Shown: in pieces, positions 17,883-25,521 of the stretch
How positions within the stretch are numbered: position 1 is the stretch's first letter
Layout: each line of letters opens with the position of its first letter
NCBI GenBank assembly: GCA_963702495.1
Contig: CAVPDA010000010.1
Coordinates: 62,001-126,000, forward strand
Source: CAVPDA01 sp963702495
GTDB lineage: Bacteria; Pseudomonadota; Gammaproteobacteria; Burkholderiales; Rhodocyclaceae
DNA length: 64,000 nucleotides
Reading direction: 5' to 3'
Program-made: the position numbers and the translations under genes
The notes under the pieces: model-generated
Databases searched by the model: none
What the model was told of the DNA's origin: nothing
What the model saw: only the letters and a program-made list of their open reading frames with translations

Positions 17883-18440
17883 TCAGGCGGCGAATCTCTT
17901 CAGTCCGATCGCATACTGATCGTCCAGCCTGTAGGGAATGCCATGCACCGTGCCCTCGCCGCGCGCGATGCACAGCTTGCGCACCCGCACATCGTCGATC
18001 CAGCGCGGGTTGGCCGCCTCCGCCCGGCGGTTGGCGACGATCACCATCTTCAGCGGCTGCAGCGTTCCCTGGCCGAAGTTCCATTGCAGCACGCCGAAGC
18101 TGATGCCCTGGCCGTCGAAGTCGCCGCTGATGCCGCAGAAGCAATCCGGGATGCCGGTGCCGGTCTCGAACGACCCGGTGAGGGCGAGGCAGCGGTAGGC
18201 CAGGTCCTTGTCGCCGATGGCGGGTTTGGGAATCGGGCTGCCGAACAGGGCTTCCCAGGTCGCCGGCTGCACGCTGCCGTCGGCCTCGATACCCTTGCGG
18301 CGTTGAAACGCCACCACGGCAGCCTGGGTTCCACCGCCGAAATCGCCGTCGATCGGTCCCCGGTAATCGCCCAGCGCGGACAGCTTGCGTTGAATCTCGC
18401 GCACCTCGTCGCCGCGCGAACCCAGCTTGTAGATCGCCAT
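17883..18440 (-). CDS. Peptidoglycan-binding protein with lysozyme-like hydrolase domain
   Basis: A 185-residue protein starting MAIYKLGSRGDEVREIQRKL after an AGGAGG site. Residues 4-65 are a PG_binding_1 repeat (GPIDGDFGGGTQAAVVAFQR). The rest carries a segment GISFGVLQWNFGQGTLQPL characteristic of lysozyme/chitosanase-like cell-wall hydrolases, preceded by a probable catalytic-acid region (CFCGISGDFDGQG). No signal peptide is visible, so the protein would stay in the cytoplasm unless membrane integrity or a holin-like route allows export. This would suit a lysis effector. It is first in a probable two-gene operon with the TIR gene. Confidence 0.75.
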   Translation of the reverse strand: MAIYKLGSRGDEVREIQRKLSALGDYRGPIDGDFGGGTQAAVVAFQRRKGIEADGSVQPATWEALFGSPIPKPAIGDKDLAYRCLALTGSFETGTGIPDCFCGISGDFDGQGISFGVLQWNFGQGTLQPLKMVIVANRRAEAANPRWIDDVRVRKLCIARGEGTVHGIPYRLDDQYAIGLKRFAA

Positions 18441-18703
18441 GCCTTCCTCCTGTCGGTGTCGGTTCCTGCGCACGGGGCCGCCGTCACCCGCCGTGGACCA
18501 CGGCCGGAACATTCCCGCGCATCATATACGTTTCGGACAGCGGAGTTGCGCGCCGCGCAAGCCGGGCGTTTGCACAAGGCGCCGGCCTTGGGTAGCATGC
18601 TTTGCGCTTGCCGACAAGCCGGGCCGGCGCCGGCGGCACCGATCAGCGCCTTGCCGCGTTCCGCCCAGGGGGCGGCGGCGCCCGTCCCACGTGGAGCCAC
18701 GCC
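18441..18703. promoter_or_regulatory. Divergent intergenic region of the TIR/SLOG/patatin locus
   Basis: These 263 bp separate the two divergent gene pairs and must hold both promoters. The leftward gene has an AGGAGG site just before 18440. The sequence atcatatacg (about 18520-18530) is a possible -10 region. The GC content falls slightly in the middle. I see no operator palindrome that I would defend. Confidence 0.35.
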
Positions 18704-20641
18704 ATGTCCCTGCATGCCTTCGTCGCCATGCCCTTCGGTACCAAGGAAGGCATCGACTTCAATCGCGTCTATGGCGAGTTCATCAAGCCCGCTCTGGAGG
18801 GCGCCGGCTTCGAAGTCTTCCGCGCCGACGAGGAGATGCGCGCCGGCGAGATACGCAAGGACATGTTCCAGGAACTGCTGCTGGCGGACCTGGTGGTGGT
18901 GGACCTGTCGATCGACAATCCCAATGTCTGGTACGAACTCGGCGTGCGCCACGGCCTGCGCAAGCGCGGCGTGATCCAGATCGGCTCGCGGCGCGAGCGC
19001 CTCCCCTTCGACGTGGTCACCGACCGCACCCTGCGCTACGAGTTGAAGGACGGCGTCCCGGACCCGGCGATGCTGGAAGAACAGAAAACGAAGCTGGCCG
19101 CCTTCGCTACGGAAACCATGGCCGCCTGGCATGGCTGGAAGGTGAGCCCCGTATACCAGCTCCTGCCCTACCTGCAGGAACCCGACTGGCGCACGCTGGC
19201 GGTCGTAGGCTCGCAGGAGTTCTGGGATCTGTACAAGGAGTGGTCGCGCCGGGTCGAAGTGGCGCGGCTGAAGAACCGGCCGGGCGACATCCTGGTGCTG
19301 ACCGACGAAACGCCGACCTGGGTACTGCGGCTGGAGGCGAAGCGCATGGCGGGCAAGGCGCTGACCAAGCTGGGACAATTCCGCTTCGCCCTCGAACAGT
19401 TCGAGGAGGCGCTGGCCATCGACCCCACCGATTTTCAGAGCCGGCAGCAGCAGGGCATCCTGCTCGGCCGCCTGGGCAAACCGGAAGAAGGCAGCGAACT
19501 GATCAAGGCGATTCTCGAAGAGCGTCCCAAGGACGCCGAAACCTGGGCCCTGCTGGGCCGGGTGTGCAAGGACCAGTGGGTCGGCCGCTGGCGCCTCCCC
19601 GGCCAGCAGCCCGCGCAGATGCGCGAACTGGCCGCCGGGGAGGAGGCGCTGCTGCTGGAGGCGATCGAGCCTTACATGAACGCCTTCGTCGAGGCGCCGG
19701 CGCACTTCTATTCCGGCATCAACGCGCTCACGCTGCGCCACCTGCAGGTTCACCTCGGCGGCCGGATGAGGAAGCCGGCGACGCTGCCGCATCTGGAAGG
19801 GGGCGTGCTGTGGGCCTGTCTCACGGCCCTGGAACGGGACCCCAGGGACTATTGGGCGCGGGCCAGTTTCGCCGAGCTGAATCTGCTGCTTGCCGGCACC
19901 GAGAAGGTGGTTGCCGAGTACCGCTCGGCGGTGGCGGCGGCCAACCGCGACTGGTTCGCCCTCGATTCCAGCCGGCAGCAGTTGCGTCTGCTGCAGGATC
20001 TGGAATTCCGGCCGGAACAGGTGAGCGCGGCGCTGGCGGTGATAGAGAAGGAGATCGCCAAGACCACGCCGCCGTGGAAACCGCGCCGCGTCTTACTCTT
20101 CAGCGGCCACATGATCGACCATGCGGGACGCGTCCCGCCCCGCTTCCCGGCGGACAAGGAGTCGCTCGCGGCCAAGGCCATCGCCGACATGCTCGATCAG
20201 CTGGGTGCGGCGACCGGCGATCTGGCCATCTGCGGCGGCGCCTGCGGCGGCGACACCCTGTTCGCCGAGGCCTGCCTCGCCCGCGGCCTGCGCCTGGAGC
20301 TTCACATCCAGTTCCAGGAGCCGGAGTTCCTCAAGGCATCGGTGAGCTTCGCCGGCGTACGCTGGGTGGAGCGCTACGATCAGCTCCGGGCACACGAAAA
20401 CACCACCCTGCTCGTCATGCCGGAGGAATTGGGGGAACTGCCGAAAAGCGTGAATCCCTATGAGCGCAACAACCTGTGGCAGCTCTATACCGCCCTTTCC
20501 CACGGACCCGAGAAGGTGCGCTTCATCGGCCTGTGGAACGGCGAGGGCGGCGACGGCCCCGGCGGCACGCAGCACATGCTGACGAGCGTCGAGCAGCACG
20601 CCGGGCGGGCGTATATATTGGATACGAAGGCACTCTGGTAG
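18704..20641 (+). CDS. TIR-like / TPR / SLOG-like multidomain protein (TRAFs-binding type)
   Basis: A 645-residue protein. The N-terminal 150 residues (HAFVAMPFG; DEEMRAGEIRKDMF; ADLVVVDLSIDNPNVWYELG) match the TIR-like/deoxyribosyltransferase-fold domain seen in many conflict systems. A helical TPR region follows at about 205-440 (LEQFEEALAIDPTDFQSRQQ), annotated elsewhere as a TRAFs-binding domain. The last 190 residues (VLLFSGHMIDHAGR; LAICGGACGGDTLFAE) look like a Rossmann-type SLOG nucleotide-sensor domain. Start 18704 has a GGAG site upstream. The patatin gene begins 53 bp after its stop. I infer a sensor or signal-binding role controlling the patatin. Confidence 0.78.
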   Translation: MSLHAFVAMPFGTKEGIDFNRVYGEFIKPALEGAGFEVFRADEEMRAGEIRKDMFQELLLADLVVVDLSIDNPNVWYELGVRHGLRKRGVIQIGSRRERLPFDVVTDRTLRYELKDGVPDPAMLEEQKTKLAAFATETMAAWHGWKVSPVYQLLPYLQEPDWRTLAVVGSQEFWDLYKEWSRRVEVARLKNRPGDILVLTDETPTWVLRLEAKRMAGKALTKLGQFRFALEQFEEALAIDPTDFQSRQQQGILLGRLGKPEEGSELIKAILEERPKDAETWALLGRVCKDQWVGRWRLPGQQPAQMRELAAGEEALLLEAIEPYMNAFVEAPAHFYSGINALTLRHLQVHLGGRMRKPATLPHLEGGVLWACLTALERDPRDYWARASFAELNLLLAGTEKVVAEYRSAVAAANRDWFALDSSRQQLRLLQDLEFRPEQVSAALAVIEKEIAKTTPPWKPRRVLLFSGHMIDHAGRVPPRFPADKESLAAKAIADMLDQLGAATGDLAICGGACGGDTLFAEACLARGLRLELHIQFQEPEFLKASVSFAGVRWVERYDQLRAHENTTLLVMPEELGELPKSVNPYERNNLWQLYTALSHGPEKVRFIGLWNGEGGDGPGGTQHMLTSVEQHAGRAYILDTKALW

Positions 20642-20694
20642 CGGCCGGCGCAGACAAGCCGCCGACTGAAACTTTCGAGGAAGGGAGAACAACG

Positions 20695-21807
20695 ATGACA
20701 GCGGCAGACAGGATCAAGTCCTCCGGTCCCAAGAAGATCCTCGCCCTCGACGGCGGCGGCATCCGCGGCATGATCACGGTCGAGGTCCTGGCCCAGATCG
20801 AGAGCCTGCTGCGGCGCAAGCTGAAGCAGGGGCCGCAGTTCGTCCTCGCCGATTACTTCGACTTCGTCGCCGGCACCAGCACCGGCGCCATCATCGCCGT
20901 CTGCGTCTCGCTCGGCATGAAGGTGGATGACATCCGCGACTTCTATCTGGGCAGCGGCCGCGACATGTTCGACGAGGCGAACCTGCTCAAGCGCTTCCGC
21001 TACAAGTTCGAGGACGAGAAGCTGGCGCGGAAGATGCGGGAGGTGTTCGGCAAGGACACCACCCTGGGCAGCGACAAGCTGCGCACCGTGCTCATGATGG
21101 TCATGCGCAACGTCAGCACCGACTCGCCCTGGCCCCTTTCCAACAACCCCTTCGCCAAGTACAACCAAAAAAGCCGGGCCGACTGCAACCTTAACCTGCC
21201 GCTGTGGCAACTGGTGCGGGCCAGCACCGCCGCCCCGGTGTACTTCCCGCCCGAGGTGGTGACCGTGGGCAAGAAGGAATTCGTGTTCGTCAACGGCGGC
21301 ATCACGATGTACAACAACCCGTCGTTCCAGGCCTTCCTCATGGCGACCGTGCCGCCCTACAAGATGGGCTGGGAGGCGGGCGAGGACAAGCTGCTGCTGA
21401 TCTCCATCGGAACCGGCACCAGCCCGGATGCCAACGAGAACCTGCGCCCGTCGGAGATGAATCTGATCTACAACGCCGCCTCCCTGCCCTCCGCCCTCAT
21501 GTTTGCGGCGCTCAACGAGCAGGACCTGCTGTGCCGGATTTTCGGCAAGTGCGTCGCCGGCGCCGCCCTCGACCGGGAAGTGGGAGACCTGATCGGCGTC
21601 GCCGGACCGGTGCGTCCGAAGCTGTTCACCTTCGCCCGCTACAACGCCGAACTCACCCGCACCGGCCTCGACGCGCTGGGTCTCCAGGACGTCAAGCCCG
21701 AGCAGGTGCAGAAGCTCGACTCGGTGGAATACGTCAAGGATCTGCAGAGAATCGGCAAGGCGGTCGGCAAACAGGTGCTGGCCGACCACTTCGCCGGATT
21801 CGAATAG
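20695..21807 (+). CDS. Patatin-like phospholipase (CapV-like), dyad Asp replaced by Asn
   Basis: A 370-residue patatin-family lipid hydrolase. The oxyanion hole is LDGGGIRGM (about residue 17) and the nucleophile elbow is GTSTGA (Ser near residue 63). The usual catalytic Asp motif DGG appears as VNGGITMYNNP (about residue 200), with Asn where the dyad Asp is expected; the codon is AAC. Patatins serve as membrane-degrading effectors in CBASS and related defences. The ATG at 20695 has a GAGGAAGGGAG ribosome site. It is the second gene after the TPR/SLOG protein. If the Asn is real, the enzyme may be inactive or use another residue. Confidence 0.85.
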   Translation: MTAADRIKSSGPKKILALDGGGIRGMITVEVLAQIESLLRRKLKQGPQFVLADYFDFVAGTSTGAIIAVCVSLGMKVDDIRDFYLGSGRDMFDEANLLKRFRYKFEDEKLARKMREVFGKDTTLGSDKLRTVLMMVMRNVSTDSPWPLSNNPFAKYNQKSRADCNLNLPLWQLVRASTAAPVYFPPEVVTVGKKEFVFVNGGITMYNNPSFQAFLMATVPPYKMGWEAGEDKLLLISIGTGTSPDANENLRPSEMNLIYNAASLPSALMFAALNEQDLLCRIFGKCVAGAALDREVGDLIGVAGPVRPKLFTFARYNAELTRTGLDALGLQDVKPEQVQKLDSVEYVKDLQRIGKAVGKQVLADHFAGFE

Positions 21808-22115
21808 AGGGCCGCCGCATTCCCGTCGGCTCGCTGCGCGAGCGTCGCCGCGCCGGCATCCGGTCATGTCGGCTGCGCAAGCGCGCGGCGCGGCGGCCCC
21901 GGCATTCCATCCGATCCGTCCCGGCGCTCCAGCCCGCTCTTTTCGATGGCGCCGTAGGGTGCGCCGTGCGCACCTTCTGAAAGCGCTCGAACCGCTGCGC
22001 GGAGCGCACCCTGCACGACCCGCACCGCCGCCCGGAGCCGCATTTCGACGCCGACCGGCACGGCGTTGCGGCCCGCGCTTTTCGATAGAATGACGGGTTG
22101 CCATCAGGCGCCGAC
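21808..22115. other. Intergenic region with REP-like repeat
   Basis: These 308 bp lie between the patatin gene and the DUF2062 gene. I see no gene. The stretch is GC-rich with several short inverted repeats and contains one copy of a 20-bp repeat that recurs at 24649. Confidence 0.4.
21954..21973 (-). repeat. Dispersed 20-bp REP-like repeat, copy 1
   Basis: The sequence gtagggtgcgccgtgcgcac is the exact reverse complement of the copy at 24649-24668. Each copy is itself partly palindromic (gtgcgc/gcgcac) and both are intergenic, as expected of a REP-type element. Confidence 0.55.
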
Positions 22116-22655
22116 ATGCGCAAACACCTCAAGCGATACATTCCCGATCACGACGCGGTCCGCTCCAACCGCTGGCTGGCAATATTCGGCGACACACTGC
22201 TGCATCCGCGGCTGTGGCACCTGAACCGCCACTCGGCCGCGGGCGGCATCGCCGTCGGCCTGTTCTGCGGCCTGATCCCCGGCCCGTTGCAGATGCTGGG
22301 TGCCGCCATCCTGTCCGTGATCTTCCGCGTCAATTTTCCGCTCGCCCTGGTCGCCACGCTCTACACCAATCCGCTGACCATCGTGCCGCTCTACTTCGTG
22401 GCCTACCAGATCGGGCGCCTGTTCTTCGGCAATGCCAGCGAGTTCGTGCCGCCGCCCGAGTTCGACTGGCATAACTTCAGCCAGTGGGTCGGCGCCACCT
22501 TCGACTGGATGGCGGGGCTGGGCAAGCCGCTCGCCCTCGGGCTGCCGTTGCTGGCCTTAACCCTGGCTGGGGTCGGCTATTTCGTCGTGCAGGCGGCCTG
22601 GCGAATCTACCTGATCCGCGCCTGGCGCCACCGCCGGAAAAGGCGCGCCGCATGA
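22116..22655 (+). CDS. DUF2062 membrane protein
   Basis: A 179-residue protein with the DUF2062 pattern: an amphipathic N-terminus (MRKHLKRYIPDHDAVRSNRW), SAAGGIAVGLFCGLIPGPLQ, then TLYTNPLTIVPLYFVAYQIG and a final membrane helix before a basic tail (RHRRKRRAA). About three membrane segments. Function is unknown across the family. The stop overlaps the start of the potassium-channel gene (ATGA), so the two are translationally coupled. I use the ATG at 22116; an upstream ATG (22098) lacks a better ribosome site. Confidence 0.85.
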   Translation: MRKHLKRYIPDHDAVRSNRWLAIFGDTLLHPRLWHLNRHSAAGGIAVGLFCGLIPGPLQMLGAAILSVIFRVNFPLALVATLYTNPLTIVPLYFVAYQIGRLFFGNASEFVPPPEFDWHNFSQWVGATFDWMAGLGKPLALGLPLLALTLAGVGYFVVQAAWRIYLIRAWRHRRKRRAA

Positions 22656-23734
22656 AACTGCCACGCCTGCTCTACCGGCGCCGCCGGCGCCGCCGCGCGC
22701 CCCCCAGAGCGCAACGCCCGTCCCAACTGCCGCGCATCCTGATCCGCATCTACGTCGCCGTGGCCGTGCTGTTCGGGATGATCGGACTCGGCACGGCGGG
22801 CTTCTACTTCGGCTCCGATCCGACACCCAGCGTGTCCGACGCCTTCTACATGACGATCATCACCATCACCACGGTGGGCTATGGCGAGGTCGTGCGCACC
22901 GACACCTTCGCCGAGCGGTTCTTCGCCGGGATGCTGGCGCTGGCGGGATTCGGCACCATCACCTTCCTGTTCACCAGCCTGACGGTTTTCTTTCTCGAGG
23001 GCGACCTGGATTACACCTTCCGGAGACGGCGCATGGAAAAGCAGATCAAGAAACTCCGCCATCACTACATCATCTGCGGCTTCGGGCGCGTCGGCCGCAA
23101 TGTCGGCCAGGAGCTGACCGACACCAACCGCCACTTCGTCGCCATCGACAGCGACGAGGCGCAACTGCTGGCGGTCAAGGAGCGCATGCCCGGCCTGCTC
23201 TACCTGCAGGGAGACGCCAACGACGACGACACCCTGCTCGCGGCGGACATCGAGGACGCGCGCGGGGTCTTCGCCGTCACCGGCGACGACAGCCGCAATC
23301 TGATGATCGCCCTCACCGCCAAGCAGCTCAATCCGCGAGTGCGGGTGGTGGCCCGCTGCCACGACACGCGCAACATCGAGAAGATCCGCCGCGCCGGCGC
23401 CGACCAGGTCATATCGCCCGACTTCACCGGCGGCATGCGACTGGCATCGGCCATGATCCGCCCCCACGTCGTGTCGTTCCTCGACGAAATGCTGCGCACC
23501 GAACACCGGCTGAGGCTGGACGAAGTGCTGGTGCCGGAGCATTTCAAACCCAGGTCCCTCGGTTCCCTCAAGCTGCAGAACCCCGACTACCTGCTGCTCG
23601 CCGTGCGCTCGAAGGACGGCTGGGAATTCAACCCTCCGCCCGATTTCAACCTGCAGGCGGGCTTCACCCTGGTCGCGATGACCACCCCGCTCGGGCGCAT
23701 GCGCATCGAGGCGACCCTCGCCGCCGAGGACTGA
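22652..23734 (+). CDS. Potassium channel with RCK (TrkA-N) domain
   Basis: A 360-residue Kch-like channel. A very basic N-terminus is followed by a two-helix pore with the selectivity filter TVGYGE (about residues 74-79). A linker leads to the cytoplasmic RCK domain: YIICGFGRVGRNVGQEL (Rossmann NAD-binding, from about 138) and AIDSDEAQLLAV. A TrkA-C-like end follows. It would form a tetramer gated by ligand binding to the RCK ring. It overlaps the DUF2062 gene by 4 bp. The window also carries the kdp potassium pump, but the two are unlinked. Confidence 0.9.
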   Translation: MKLPRLLYRRRRRRRAPPRAQRPSQLPRILIRIYVAVAVLFGMIGLGTAGFYFGSDPTPSVSDAFYMTIITITTVGYGEVVRTDTFAERFFAGMLALAGFGTITFLFTSLTVFFLEGDLDYTFRRRRMEKQIKKLRHHYIICGFGRVGRNVGQELTDTNRHFVAIDSDEAQLLAVKERMPGLLYLQGDANDDDTLLAADIEDARGVFAVTGDDSRNLMIALTAKQLNPRVRVVARCHDTRNIEKIRRAGADQVISPDFTGGMRLASAMIRPHVVSFLDEMLRTEHRLRLDEVLVPEHFKPRSLGSLKLQNPDYLLLAVRSKDGWEFNPPPDFNLQAGFTLVAMTTPLGRMRIEATLAAED

Positions 23735-23778
23735 ACCTGGCCGGGACTTCCGCGCAGCGCGCGCTTGCCGTCGCGGCC

Positions 23779-24615
23779 TTGTTCGGCGGCGCGGTGGCGA
23801 TCGCGTCGGCGCCGATCTTCGTCCGCCTGGCGGAGACCGGCCCGCTCGCCACAGCATTCTGGCGCGTGCTGCTGTCCTTGCCGCTGGCATGGGCATGGTG
23901 GCTGGTTCACCGTCGGCAGAACGACCTCCCGCAGGGCAAGCGCAGGCTGGCGCCGCTCGTCTGGGCCGGCGTGTTCTTCGCCGGCGACCTCGGCATCTGG
24001 CATCTCTCCATCGTCCTGACGCCGGTCGCCAATGCCACGCTGCTGGTCAACGTGGCGCCGGTGTTCGTCACCCTCGGTGCCTGGCTCGTGTTCGGCCAGC
24101 GCGCGCGGCCCCTGTTCTGGGTAGCCATGGCTTTGGCATTGATCGGGGCCAGCCTGCTGGTGCGCGCCAGCATCGCCGCCAGCGACCGGCAGTTGCTGGG
24201 AGACCTGCTGGCGCTGCTCGCCGCGGTGAGCTACGCCGGCTATCTGCTGGCGGTGTCGCGGGCGCGTCTGGCCTGGCCCACCGCCGCCCTGATGGCGATC
24301 GGCGCCAGCATCACCGCGGCGACGCTGCTGCCCTTCGTGCTGATTTCGGGCGAAGTGGTGTGGCCGGTGAGCGGCCGCGGCTGGCTCATCCTGGTCCTGC
24401 TCACCCTCATCGCCCAGCTCCTGGGACAGGGCTTGATCACCTATGCCCTGGCCCACCTCCCCGCCTCCTTCTCGGCGGTGGGACTGCTGGTGCAGCCGGT
24501 GATGGCGGCGATGTTCGCCTGGCTGATCCTGGGCGAGACGCTGACCTGGACCCAGGCCGCAGGCGGCGTCGTGGTGCTGGCCGGGATCTGGCTGGCGCGC
24601 CGGGCGTCGCTCTGA
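23779..24615 (+). CDS. EamA/DMT-family transporter
   Basis: About 280 residues with ten hydrophobic helices and two EamA repeats (FVRLAETGPLATAFWRVLLS; GLGQGL-type second half LGQGLITYALAHLPASFSAV). Drug/metabolite transporter superfamily; the substrate is unpredictable. The frame is open back to the stop of the channel gene (23734), and the usual N-terminus would begin near 23737-23779, where only CTG or TTG start codons exist. The start is therefore uncertain; I give the TTG at 23779. Confidence 0.85.
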   Translation: MFGGAVAIASAPIFVRLAETGPLATAFWRVLLSLPLAWAWWLVHRRQNDLPQGKRRLAPLVWAGVFFAGDLGIWHLSIVLTPVANATLLVNVAPVFVTLGAWLVFGQRARPLFWVAMALALIGASLLVRASIAASDRQLLGDLLALLAAVSYAGYLLAVSRARLAWPTAALMAIGASITAATLLPFVLISGEVVWPVSGRGWLILVLLTLIAQLLGQGLITYALAHLPASFSAVGLLVQPVMAAMFAWLILGETLTWTQAAGGVVVLAGIWLARRASL

Positions 24616-24648
24616 CCCGCGACGCGAGTTTGCCGTTGCGTTGAATCG

Positions 24649-24668
24649 GTGCGCACGGCGCACCCTAC
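24649..24668 (+). repeat. Dispersed 20-bp REP-like repeat, copy 2
   Basis: The sequence gtgcgcacggcgcaccctac matches copy 1 at 21954-21973 in inverse orientation, 20 of 20 bases. It lies between the convergent EamA and lolD genes. Confidence 0.55.
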
Positions 24669-24712
24669 ACGCCAGCGGGCCGTGCCCGCCGATCGATGTG
24701 CACGGCGACTCG

Positions 24713-24765
24713 TAGGGCGGGCCGTGCCCGCCGCTTCATACGCACGGCGGGCATGGCCCGCCCTA
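24713..24765. terminator. Large palindrome, probable bidirectional terminator or REP element
   Basis: A 21-bp stem with one mismatch (tagggcgggccgtgcccgccg and its complement at 24745-24765) closes an 11-nt loop. It sits at the convergent ends of the EamA gene and lolD, and the lolD stop codon is its last triplet. There is no T run, so a REP-type or Rho-assisted terminator is more likely than a simple intrinsic one. Confidence 0.5.
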
Positions 24766-25455
24766 CTGCTTCAGCACGCCGTCTTCGAGCTGAAGCACCC
24801 GCTGCGCGCGGGCCGCGAGATCGTGGTCGTGGGTGACGATGATGAAGCTGGTGCCGAGATCGGCATTGAGCTTGAGCATGAGCTCGAACACCCCCTGCGC
24901 CGTGTGGCGGTCGAGGTTGCCCGTCGGCTCATCCGCCAGCACGCAGGACGGCTGCGTCACCAGGGCGCGGGCGACGGCGGCGCGCTGGCGCTCGCCTCCC
25001 GAAAGCTCGCCCGGCGTGTGGGTCAGGCGGTGACCCAGCCCCACCTGCTTCAGCATGACGGCGGCACGCTCGTCCGCCTCGGCGCGTTCGGTGCGGCGGA
25101 TGTAGAGGGGCATCGCCACGTTCTCCACCGCCGAGAACTCCGGCAGCAGGTGGTGGAACTGGTAGATGAATCCGAGCGCCTCGTTGCGCAAACGGCCGCG
25201 CTCGGCATCGCCCATTTCGGTGAAGTCGCGCCCGAGCAGCTTCACGCTGCCCGCCGTCGGCGCATCGAGGCCGCCGAGCAGATGCAGCAGCGTGCTCTTG
25301 CCCGATCCGGAGGCACCGACGATCGCCACGCGCTCGCCGCGCGCCACATCGAGGTCGATGCCAAGCAGGACTGGGACCTCGACCTTGCCCTGGTGGAACA
25401 CCTTGCGCAGGCCGCGGCAGGCGACCACGGCATCGCCAGGAGATGGCGCCGTCAT
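24763..25455 (-). CDS. lolD: LolD, lipoprotein-release ABC ATPase
   Basis: A 230-residue ABC ATPase: Walker A GASGSGKST (about residue 46), QFHHLLPEFSAVENV (Q-loop and the LolD-type segment), signature LSGGERQR, Walker B CVLADEPTGNLD and switch VTHDHD. With LolC/LolE it powers extraction of outer-membrane lipoproteins from the inner membrane to LolA. I start at MTAPSPGDAV (25455); the frame is open 21 codons upstream but overlaps no homology. It follows lolC by 66 bp on the same strand. Confidence 0.93.
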   Translation of the reverse strand: MTAPSPGDAVVACRGLRKVFHQGKVEVPVLLGIDLDVARGERVAIVGASGSGKSTLLHLLGGLDAPTAGSVKLLGRDFTEMGDAERGRLRNEALGFIYQFHHLLPEFSAVENVAMPLYIRRTERAEADERAAVMLKQVGLGHRLTHTPGELSGGERQRAAVARALVTQPSCVLADEPTGNLDRHTAQGVFELMLKLNADLGTSFIIVTHDHDLAARAQRVLQLEDGVLKQ

Positions 25456-25521
25456 CGCCGCTTCCTCCCTGCGCAACGTGCTGCACCGGCAGCTTGCCCA
25501 CGCCGCGACGCAAGGCATCGT

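Noticed and set aside
16989..21807. Classical CBASS operon
   Set aside because: A CapV-like patatin is present, but I find no CD-NTase, and no Cap2/Cap3 genes in the neighbourhood.
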